From Anaplasma platys (lineage in GTDB: Bacteria; Pseudomonadota; Alphaproteobacteria; Rickettsiales; Anaplasmataceae), in NCBI RefSeq assembly GCF_012790675.1, contig NZ_CP046391.1, forward strand, positions 666,185 to 696,000: 29,816 nucleotides of DNA, written 5' to 3'. Below, piece after piece: positions 9,372 to 17,021 of this stretch. How positions within the stretch are numbered: the stretch's first letter is position 1; each line of letters begins with the position of its first letter. The notes under the pieces were generated by a model, which searched no databases, was not told the DNA's origin, and worked only from the letters and a program-made list of their open reading frames with translations. A program made the position numbers and the translations under genes.

Positions 9372-9658
9372 TCATTTAGCACACCTTTGTTATTTGCCAT
9401 CGTCATTATTTTGCTCTTACAGGCAGCTCGTAGGCTTTTATCTCTAATCTCCCAACCAAGTTCTGGTTAGGGAAAGCTTACGTCGATCTAGCCACTTGCA
9501 GCCGGTTGCAGTTGTGTATCCCCTCCCCCTTTTCCATGAGATCTTTTCCCCTAGACGTTTACCCTGCTCCGGGTGTGTTTACATAACTTATAGGTGATTG
9601 CAATAAACCCAAAACCGTGTGTCGCTATTTCCGAAAAACATTTGCTTTTGAAAAGACA
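9372..9658. other. Intergenic, with a small hairpin
   Basis: Noncoding 287 bp between the 188-aa gene and the recO fragment. The arms TCCCAACCA and TGGTTAGGGA at 9450-9472 pair with one bulge around the loop AGTTC. There is no T run after it, so termination is possible but unproven. Nothing else is visible. Confidence 0.35.
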
Positions 9659-9903
9659 CAGAAAGCAATGGCCATTGGTATAGTACGTACTTAAAACTTG
9701 AGCTTGAAATGCTTGCCCAATTAGGATTTGCCCTAGATCTATCGAAGTGTGCAGTCTACAACACTTCTGACAATTTGTTGTTTATATCACCAAAGACTGG
9801 AAAGGCTATATCCGAGACTGCAGGTACGGAATTCCGGCATCTTTTGTTCCCATTACCAAAAATTTTGCTAAGTCTATATTGGGATGAATACCCTTACGAA
9901 TGC
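9659..9903 (+). repeat. Direct repeat, copy 2 (recO fragment)
   Basis: Second copy of 8359-8603, same orientation, offset 1300, one mismatch over 245 bases. Both boundaries are abrupt: upstream the sequences differ immediately before position 9659, and downstream they diverge after about 9918. The near identity means either a recent duplication or ongoing gene conversion. Confidence 0.97.
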
Positions 9904-9927
9904 GACAAAGGAGAGTTTACTCCCTAG
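9659..9927 (+). pseudogene. Truncated duplicate of recO
   Basis: The repeat copy stays in frame and would encode RecO residues of about 120-201 followed by a changed ending (YECDKGEFTP, then TAG at 9925-9927). A TGA at 9649-9651 closes the frame just upstream. Only an internal ATG at 9709 could start it, giving 72 residues with no OB-fold domain. There is no ribosome binding site. It cannot supply RecO function, so I call it a pseudogene fragment. It could still act as a donor for gene conversion with recO. Confidence 0.9.
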
Positions 9928-10098
9928 GGTATTGCCGTCTCCGAGCAACCAATACCCTATCCTTTGCACAATCTTTGCGCAAATTCTCAAGAAGTAGGAT
10001 ACATAACACAAATACCCGTACAACAAGCACTTGAAAAGCATGGATAGACAGGCAGTGCGTCAAGCACAAACCCTTCACCCCATACTAACATAGGCATA

Positions 10099-10308
10099 TT
10101 ACAAACAGTAATTGTCCTGTTCAGTGGGGCTTTCTCGCACCCTATAGGTGGCACCTACCACAAGGCTTTGGTAGCCCTTGTCCCTTGATTTCGCGCAAAG
10201 TAACCTACCTACAGTGAGAACAACAACAGGCAAGATAAGGAGCGTGTCCCCAAACCACCAAGAACATGCCACCACAAACAATGCGCCAAGCCAAAAAACG
10301 TAATACAT
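10099..10308 (-). CDS. Small two-helix membrane protein, possible
   Basis: A 69-aa frame begins 10 bases after the tRNA-fMet gene on the same strand. It has two hydrophobic helices (about residues 2-18 and 21-38) separated by a very short turn, then a basic stretch (GRLLCAKSRDKGYQ) that fits the positive-inside rule, and a polar end. No Shine-Dalgarno sequence precedes the ATG. The hydrophobic pattern looks like a genuine small membrane protein, and it could be co-transcribed with the tRNA. I recognise no family. A chance frame remains possible. Confidence 0.45.
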   Translation of the reverse strand: MYYVFWLGALFVVACSWWFGDTLLILPVVVLTVGRLLCAKSRDKGYQSLVVGATYRVRESPTEQDNYCL

Positions 10309-10317
10309 TGAGAAAGG

Positions 10318-10390
<73 letters not shown>

Positions 10391-11072
10391 AAAGAAACAA
10401 GGCTCGCACGCCCGAACTCACACAGTAGTTCACTTGTACCAAGTTCTCATAAAAGTGGCAAGTGTTTATAGTAAAAAATTTTTACCTTTTCTTTCAGCAA
10501 CGACCACGGATCCTTTTTTTCCTGGTTATGTGTATTGCATATCTGACAAATTTCACACTTACATAAAATAAACCTTTGCAATCAGCCTTTATGCCAGTTC
10601 TCCGTCTTATTTGAAAACACTAGGGCTCACAATATAGTGAAACAGTACCAAAAATTATTAAAATGCAGTACACGCCCATAAAACACAAAAATGGTGAGAA
10701 AAGTTACACGGTCTAGCGATACCGTTCCTAGGCTCATACACTGAGTGAGCTATAGGCCATAAGTAAATATAACAAACAACAAAATTAAGCTGCAATAGCG
10801 ACCATAAATGCCGCTATTTGCCAGCCTCATCTCCGCAGTAATGTGCCAGTCGAACAAAGCTCTTCATGCAATAAACATGCCTCCATACCATGGACTAATG
10901 CATGTAGCTATTGGACATCCCGTGGCAGAAAATGCTTACCTATACACAACCATGCATCTGTAGGGGGAGTGCATTCCAGGTAGAAAAGGAGAACGGGCAC
11001 CAATCGCTACAGTTTACATTCGTGCAAGGTTAAGGATATACGACACGCACGGCGTGATCAGGTTATTACTCC
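10391..11072. other. Gene-poor interval upstream of tRNA-fMet
   Basis: About 680 bp without a gene. The tRNA promoter should lie just after 10390, but I cannot place it exactly. An imperfect hairpin is formed by GCAATAGCG (10792-10800) and CGCTATTTGC (10812-10821), with no T run. The last 100 bases become richer in G+C toward the P44-like fragment. Confidence 0.4.
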
Positions 11073-11339
11073 ATGCACAGGGGGAGACTGTGCGTGACTA
11101 TGTTACTTGAAGCGCATGTGATAAAAAACAGCATATCAGCATTTATAACAGTGTGTATTGCATGTGCCATGGGATATAACCATGTTGTTAAAACTAAAAT
11201 ACCCATGCCGTTTCCAGAAGAAGCAGAATACGATCAGGTAGAAAACCACCATTTCCCTGAGGAGATTGAATGTGCCAAACTACGGAAAAAACCGCAACAT
11301 CAATTTCCTCCCCCTCCTTTGAAAAAATGCCAAAAGTGA
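11073..11339 (+). CDS. Possible small anchored or secreted Pro/Glu-rich protein
   Basis: An 88-aa frame, or 79 aa if the ATG at 11100 is used; the latter has a purine-rich GGGGGAG about 12 bases upstream. A hydrophobic stretch (SISAFITVCIACAMGYN) could be a signal anchor. The rest is polar, with two similar blocks (PFPEEAEYDQ and HFPEEIECAK) and a Pro-rich basic end (QFPPPPLKKCQK). It overlaps the opening of the P44-like frame by 17 bases. I recognise no family. It could be a real small surface protein or a remnant from the rearrangement that removed the P44 head. Confidence 0.35.
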   Translation: MHRGRLCVTMLLEAHVIKNSISAFITVCIACAMGYNHVVKTKIPMPFPEEAEYDQVENHHFPEEIECAKLRKKPQHQFPPPPLKKCQK

Positions 11340-12381
11340 TACTTCCAGCAGTGGTTACGTTGGCCTAAGTTACAGTCCGGCATGGCAGCGCATCACTGAC
11401 TTTGATATAGGAGCGAACGATGGCAGTACGGTGGCACGATATCCAGCGTTGCCACGGAGCAAATCGAACACGACCACAAGTTTTAACTGGCGGGTACAGG
11501 ATCCGCGGATCCAGTTTGAAAGCAACACTGACTGGGCGATGGAAGGCAGTGTTGGTTATAAGAAAAATGGCGCACGGATAGAAGTTGAATTAGGCTATGA
11601 AAAATTTGAAGCTAGAGGAATAGGCCCTGGTGGAAAGTATGCGAGAACGGAAACAGTACACCTTTTGGCGAAAGAGCTAGCGCATGATGTGGTAAGTGGC
11701 AAGACCGAACGTCTCGGGCATGTCTTAGCGGCGACGGCGCCACGGGACATCGTTGCGTTCGCCCAGGCCGTAGGACGGACGAGCCCATCAATTGACCCCA
11801 AGGTTTGTAATAAGAAGGTTGCGGTGGATGATAGGTGGGACGTGTTGCTTGGTAGGGGCGCGAGTGGCGGTGGGGCGAGGAGAGTTAAGGATCCAGCGTG
11901 GAGTTGCGTCGACTATGAGGGTGATACGTTAAACGTGGACACGATCGACCAAGAGAGCATAGGAGGTGTGAGGCCGGGTCGGATGAATGAGTTTAGCGCC
12001 CGTTATAGGAATACAAAGCGCGCGGCGGAGCTGAGGCCGGATGACAATGGCATCCGCAGAGCGTTTAAATTCGAGATGGTACGCAGTAGCGACGGCGCAT
12101 TACGTAGTATGCGCATAGCGGACCCAACGAGACGCGTCGGTACGGCCACTGTGACGACGCAACCACGGCCAGGCGCCGTGGGAACGACATCCGTGGAGGT
12201 TAAGGAACACGTATGGTACATCAACAAGCAAACCAACCGTGGCTGGCCGGGGACAGCGGAAGGGAAGATAAACACTGCTCAGGGTATGGCTGGGGTCTGG
12301 CGTCTCTGGCGTCTCTGGCGTCTCTGGCGTCTCTGGCGTCTCTGGCGTCTACATCTTCTTCGTGCATGTCATAAAAATTAA
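11323..12381 (+). pseudogene. P44/Msp2-family outer membrane antigen fragment
   Basis: The frame opens after a TGA at 11320-11322 and runs to 12381. It shows the P44/Msp2 order of conserved elements: GYVGLSYSPAW, then FNW-VQDPRI-F, AMEGSVGYKKNGARIEVEL, GYEKFEARGI, HLLAKELAHDVV, DIVAFAQAVG and SIDPKVC at the entry to the central variable region. P44/Msp2 proteins are surface beta-barrel antigens of Anaplasma, varied by gene conversion from silent copies. Here there is no signal peptide or start upstream of the conserved part (the first in-frame start is GTG at 11431), and the conserved C-terminal half of the barrel is absent. After the variable part the frame becomes Arg-rich and ends in a WRL repeat. 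Local G+C is high (roughly two thirds in 11821-11880). It is probably a silent donor or a relic rather than an expressed protein. Confidence 0.82.
12302..12350 (+). repeat. 9-bp tandem repeat (GTCTCTGGC)x5
   Basis: Five perfect units of GTCTCTGGC span 12302-12346, flanked by partial units (GTCTGGC before, GTCT after). The unit length is a multiple of three, so copy-number change keeps the frame. In the P44-like frame it encodes Trp-Arg-Leu repeats; the two other forward frames give Gly-Val-Ser and Leu-Ala-Ser repeats. It sits at the 3' end of the antigen fragment. Too short and regular to be a CRISPR array. Confidence 0.97.
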
Positions 12382-12577
12382 TATTTTAAGAAAAAGATGG
12401 TTCTCATGAAATATAGGTTATAGAATAAGCTCGATAGCCTATGAAAGGCGTAATATGCACGTCTGTGGCTGTTTCTTTTTACCTTTATGAGGTTTTTATG
12501 TCATGGGTGAGGGTTATTCCTGACTAAAAGAAGTTTTGCAGCTACGTTGAATGCGAAATTGGGGTGAGAGGGAATGT

Positions 12578-14671
12578 ATGCTAGGTAGTGAATGTTCTGC
12601 AAGAAAAGATAAGGAGGGAAGTATTAGAAGCGCGTTCCTTAGCGAGAATTGTGCTCCGATGAGACTTAAGAGTGCTGTATCAGAGGCTGACGCTATTGCA
12701 ATAAGATTGAAAAAGTCCACAACGGTGATTTTTTCATTTGTGATGGCGATCGCTTTAGCTGTCATCGTAGCGCTTGCGCTTAATTATCGCTTTTTAGGCC
12801 ATAGCATAACAATAAGTGCAATCACGGCAGATGTTTTACTAATAGTCGTTAGTGCTGGTTTATTCTCCGCTGCCACAATCAAAACTCGTAGGAATCAGCT
12901 TATAGCAGAAAAAGTGCATGAGTTTAACGAAACAAAAAAACATGGTGAGGAGGAAGAAATAACAATGCTTGTAAAGCCAGCTGTGGCGCCGCGTATTTCC
13001 GTAAGTTGTGAAGCGGTTACAGCGGAGGAAAAACTTCGGTACGAAGCTTCCGCACTTTTAGTGAAGCGTGCCAGAGATTCCTTGCAGGGTAAAATCACAA
13101 CTGGAGCGTCTGAAATAGCCCGTATCATACACGATCCGTTTCTAGAGCGTGATGTTATTGTACGAAAAAACTATGCAGTGGGTGATTTAGAGATATCATC
13201 GATATATTTTTCTAGAAATGGCAAAAGGAAAACTTATCTGGAGCCACAGGGAATAGATTCGCGCATTATAATTAAAGTTCCTACGTGGTTTAAGGGCGTT
13301 ACGTTTGTGCCCGATAAAGTCCATTATGGGGGTTACGGAAAAAGGAGGGGCATACATCCTAGATGCGTTGTGGATCTGGAATCACGAGACGGCATTTGGA
13401 GTGTTATAACTGGAGGCTTTGATAACTCGTGGGGCGTATCGGATAGTAGGAGAATGGTGCGTGGTTACGTTCTCTATCAGAGGATCTTCCTCAACGAGAG
13501 CCTTGCACGCGTTCAGGATAGCAATGGCGGTGAAATAAAAAATTGCCTTATCTCTACTGGTAGTGCTGCTGATTTAATCAGGTATGGGGATTGTATTACA
13601 AGGGCATTGCAAGATCCCTATCCACGCATTAATAGCAGCACGTGTGGCGAGGAGATTGAGAGAAGAAGAGCTTTTCTTCAGGGGATGGAGCTGGAGGATA
13701 TCCCTGATCATTTAAGAAGCGGAACTCCATTGAATGCGCTCAAGGTTTTATGTGTACTATCACACTCACATGATGCATTGCTAAAGGAATTAACACTAGT
13801 TAATCAAACTGAGATTATTATAGCATTTCTTAGTAGCCCATGTTTGGGCACTTTTATAGTGCAGCGCATTTTAGAAGGACTCTTGGTTGTAGGAGAGCAT
13901 GGAAATTGGCAAATTCCCCCTTCATATGATGACATACCACGTGTTGCAATGTGCATACCAGGTCTCTGCGATAATCTGCGGGTTTTTGCTGAGAACATTT
14001 TGAAAAGACCTGATAGTCGCATTGATGACAATTTTATGGAAAGTGCCATAAGTGCCACAAGTCAAGTGTCTTTTGCGTCAACGTGTCCTGTAGTAGAACT
14101 CACAGATGGTGAAGTAGAAAGACAACCACAGCGAAGACACAGGAAGAATTTGTTGAAAGAAAATGAGAAACGCCTGAGCAGGGCCATGTTTTTGTGTGCA
14201 GCTTCGGTGATAGAAGGTGTTTCGTTTAGTGATATTGAGACTCGGGAGGAGTATGGAGAATACAGGGAAATTGCAGTAAACTATATAGATAGGTGTCATG
14301 CGCTTAAAGAGATTGTTACCAAGCTTGTAGAGGGAATTTATAAGGACGGCTGGATGGATTGCACTAAGATAGGATATCTCGTGGAATTAGCAGCCTCCTT
14401 GCAGGTCAGGTTCATGTTTCAAGGTGTCAGAGCAGCGCGTGTATTGTTGTCAGTTGCACGCGAAGATAGTGCGGAGAGCATGGCACGGGTTCTTTATGAA
14501 TCCCTGCATTGCGGTAAGATAAAAGAAGATTTGTATCGGGTGTTTTCTAGCCTTCTTAATGCATCTGTAGATGTTCCAACGTTGTTGCCAAGCGGTAGTA
14601 TTGATTTGCCTTACTTATCGTTGCCATATCGTCGTTTCTCTACTTCAGGGATAAGAGGTGTTAGCACTTAG
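12578..14671 (+). CDS. Large protein with N-terminal membrane hairpin, unknown function
   Basis: I start at the ATG at 12578 (697 aa), because GAGAGGGA at 12566-12573 is a good ribosome binding site; an ATG nine codons upstream has none. Two hydrophobic helices lie at about residues 47-70 and 79-101 with a short loop between them, followed by a Lys/Glu-rich helix. A long soluble part follows. Residues of about 160-300 are rich in aromatic residues and Gly with a beta-like pattern (DLEISSIYFSRNGKRKTY, then IIIKVPTWFKGVTFVP); the rest is mainly helical. The C-terminus is basic and polar (PYRRFSTSGIRGVST), compatible with a VirB/D4 type IV secretion tail. No enzyme motif is seen. The hairpin plus large domain suggests attachment to a membrane, perhaps the host vacuole; this is inference. 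Confidence 0.85.
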   Translation: MLGSECSARKDKEGSIRSAFLSENCAPMRLKSAVSEADAIAIRLKKSTTVIFSFVMAIALAVIVALALNYRFLGHSITISAITADVLLIVVSAGLFSAATIKTRRNQLIAEKVHEFNETKKHGEEEEITMLVKPAVAPRISVSCEAVTAEEKLRYEASALLVKRARDSLQGKITTGASEIARIIHDPFLERDVIVRKNYAVGDLEISSIYFSRNGKRKTYLEPQGIDSRIIIKVPTWFKGVTFVPDKVHYGGYGKRRGIHPRCVVDLESRDGIWSVITGGFDNSWGVSDSRRMVRGYVLYQRIFLNESLARVQDSNGGEIKNCLISTGSAADLIRYGDCITRALQDPYPRINSSTCGEEIERRRAFLQGMELEDIPDHLRSGTPLNALKVLCVLSHSHDALLKELTLVNQTEIIIAFLSSPCLGTFIVQRILEGLLVVGEHGNWQIPPSYDDIPRVAMCIPGLCDNLRVFAENILKRPDSRIDDNFMESAISATSQVSFASTCPVVELTDGEVERQPQRRHRKNLLKENEKRLSRAMFLCAASVIEGVSFSDIETREEYGEYREIAVNYIDRCHALKEIVTKLVEGIYKDGWMDCTKIGYLVELAASLQVRFMFQGVRAARVLLSVAREDSAESMARVLYESLHCGKIKEDLYRVFSSLLNASVDVPTLLPSGSIDLPYLSLPYRRFSTSGIRGVST

Positions 14672-14720
14672 GATAGACAAAACCGGGTAAGTAAGCTTGG
14701 ATCGTTTTGATTATGGCGCT

Positions 14721-14746
14721 AGCTGGTTGTGTTGGTGACACCGGCT
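14721..14746 (+). terminator. Possible terminator hairpin after the 697-aa gene
   Basis: AGCTGGT (14721-14727) pairs with ACCGGCT (14740-14746) with one G-U pair and a 12-base loop. It is followed by CTTTCATCATTTTA, a weak pyrimidine-rich tract. It lies 50 bases after the stop at 14671, where a terminator is expected. The imperfect T run keeps confidence low. Confidence 0.35.
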
Positions 14747-16854
14747 CTTTCATCATTTTAGACAAATTGGCCGGGCATGCTCAGTGGTTTTGCACAAGAT
14801 AATAGGCGGTCATTCGCATCTTACGTGAGTACCTTCCCTTTTCGGTTTTGATTGTGTTTGTGCAGAAGAGGTCTTTGTTCAGACCTTTTAATCGTTCGTT
14901 GGAGCAGTTTCTTTTGTTTCTCTATTCCTAAGAGCAGCGGTTTTTCGTATCTGTGGGCAAGCTGTAGGTAAATCTTGAAAACGTAAAGAAAGGAAAATAT
15001 TTTAGCACCTACTTCCGTTAATTCTAGATCTATGTCGGTTTTGCGCTTTTTACACGTAAAACTCACCCTGTAGGCTGGGGAGGATTTAAAGCTTTTTAGT
15101 ATTGTAACCGCCAGGATTTATTATCGCTAGTTTCTTCTGCGATTAGGGATCGAACGAAAAACCAGGCTTTGTGAAAAAAAACAAAAGTGGCAAGTTCTTT
15201 GGTTAGCGCGTTAACGATGACTTGTACGTTTTCAACTAGGAAAGGCACATTTGCTAAAATCCCCTATGATATCCCGATACGATATTTACTATTTTAGATG
15301 TTGCCGATGTAGAACCATTCTACTGCCCCACTGGTAGTGTTTCAGTAAATCTCGAAAAGAGAAGATTTAAGTCTACCTGAAGAATCTATAAATAAGGGAC
15401 CGAGCCGCCTATAGCTGTGTGCAAAGTGGCATATATTTCAGAACTTTTCTAAGCATTTTTTGATCACAAAGTCAAGCCAAGGCTTAATACGTCAATATTA
15501 TCAAGTGGTTACATTGTTCAAGAGGTATTACTGGCTTACTAGAAGTACTTTTTGTCATGGCGCAATAGTTTTTAGCCCTGTGGTATTTGTGAAATACAAT
15601 GCATATGGAAAAGCAATACAGCATCATTCTGGCTGCTAGATCAAAACAAGTAAAAAAGCCGCTGTGTGGACTCTTTTTGTACGAGGTGCTTTTTTTTCGT
15701 AAGGTTATCAAATTCCACAACAGCATCGGTTCAACTGGTCGAAGTTCCCCGTCGGTCACGATTTGTAACGTGTCTGGCTGGTCCCGAATCTTCACGATTC
15801 TTGTCTGTCATTTCAGGTCTTCGAAATACAAGCTAAACGTTGTGTTGACCGTCACGTAACAGCAGGCACGACGGCTCCTTCTTCCGTAGGCCCTGCATTG
15901 TCCACGCAGCTCCATTTCCCACGTTTCTCATTCCCAGAATGGTCTTGTCCCACCCTTCTTCTTACAAATCTTCCCATCAATCTACTTAGCCTGATGGCCA
16001 ACTGCCTGTGCTAAAGCTACTATTTCCTTTTTTTACCTTAATGGTTACAACCGAGAGTTGTTTGGTATGTTGTGCTTTGTAGTTTATATGATGGGAAAAA
16101 AGTTGTGTAATAAATACTGCACTTCAATTCCCTTGTTCTTCTTCGATTGTGCCATTAACCTCCGTACCTAGATTGCAGAAACAGTCTTCAATAGTGGCAC
16201 TATAAGTACTTTTTTCCCTCTTGCAGTTAGGTGCATAGGCCTTTATCTATCTCGATCTCTTGTTTTCTTTCTTGAAGCAAGCACCGATCCATCCTTTGTT
16301 TCCCCTTTACAAGTATTTTGTGCCACATCTTAACGATACGGGGGTTATAACAGCTCTTCATGGCTCTCAGTCCCTTATCCCACTACTACCATCAATCACC
16401 ATCCTCCTTGCGACTTCTTAATTCCCTTTAATAGCCTTACCTCTTTTCCAATATGATATACTTCGCGTGTCGATCGGGCCTTCTGCTTCGAATCTGTTGA
16501 AGAACGCAAAAAATTTCTGTGCTTGTTCGGTGATAAAATATCTTTTTTCAATAGATTCCAACCCAAGCACTCCACTCTGAAGTACTTAATCGTACCCATC
16601 GTATCCCTTTTACTCATATCAGAGCGAGTTATCTATCCTCTTTCCTGGCGAAGCATGGCATTATTCGACAATTGCACGTCAGTTACTTGAGATACACAAT
16701 CCCTCAATCATTAGCTCGAATATTTAAGAAGTTATATTAGTGTTTGGGGGAAATAAAAACTCTCATCACCAGCTCCTATTGTTGCGTTGTAGAAATATGG
16801 GGAATGTAAATAAGAAGTAAAAAAGGGGGTGTTTTCTTTACTTTTATTAAAAAT
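14747..16854. other. Long gene-poor, decayed interval
   Basis: About 2.1 kb with no intact gene. From about 15860 to 16640 the plus strand is strikingly pyrimidine-rich, so the minus strand is purine-rich like coding strands here. That stretch contains the P44/Msp2 relic listed at 15940-16210. Minus-strand frames at 14821-15066, 15484-15795 and 16396-16617 are open but have no ribosome site or recognisable domain; the last may be more of the same relic. The interval looks like an eroding antigen gene region. Confidence 0.55.
15940..16210 (-). pseudogene. Decayed P44/Msp2 antigen gene fragment
   Basis: On the minus strand, bases 16026 to about 15955 translate as EIVALAQAVGHQAK, a TAG stop (15984-15982), then IDGKICKKKGG. 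This matches the P44/Msp2 block that leads into the variable region (here DIVAFAQAVG...SIDPKVCNKK at 11323-12381), and many base differences fall at third codon positions, which shows former coding use. Upstream, a different frame gives SAVFITQLF, resembling TVHLLAKEL, so a frameshift lies near the A run at 16029-16035. A further frame gives SKKNKGIE, recalling the FKTKGI element. In-frame stops and frameshifts make it non-functional. Its true ends are uncertain; it may extend from about 15860 to 16620. Confidence 0.72.
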
Positions 16855-16998
16855 ATGAATAATTTTACTGCGACTACTGTGCATCTTGTAAGGCACAATA
16901 TGCCTTTAGTAAAGGATAAATGTGTTGCTATGATGCGAGAGTTAATGGATTGTAAGGCGAATTTCTTTGTAGTTACGCTGGAATTAGTCTATCCTTAA
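16855..16998 (+). CDS. Possible 47-aa small protein or leader
   Basis: A short frame starts at ATG 16855 and stops at TAA 16996-16998, 23 bases before the 983-aa gene. The peptide begins MNNFTATTVHLVRHNMP and ends VVTLELVYP. Composition is protein-like (mixed charged and hydrophobic residues, several internal Met), but there is no Shine-Dalgarno sequence. It could be a small co-transcribed protein, a translated leader or chance. Confidence 0.28.
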   Translation: MNNFTATTVHLVRHNMPLVKDKCVAMMRELMDCKANFFVVTLELVYP

Positions 16999-17021
16999 GA
17001 TGTTAAACTTTAGGTGTTGGT

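Noticed and set aside
12302..12350. CRISPR-like array
   Set aside because: Repeat unit is 9 bp with no spacers and no cas genes; it is a simple tandem repeat.
14821..15795. Minus-strand frames 14821-15066 and 15484-15795
   Set aside because: I compared them with the P44/Msp2 C-terminal half and saw no convincing match; no ribosome sites or known domains.
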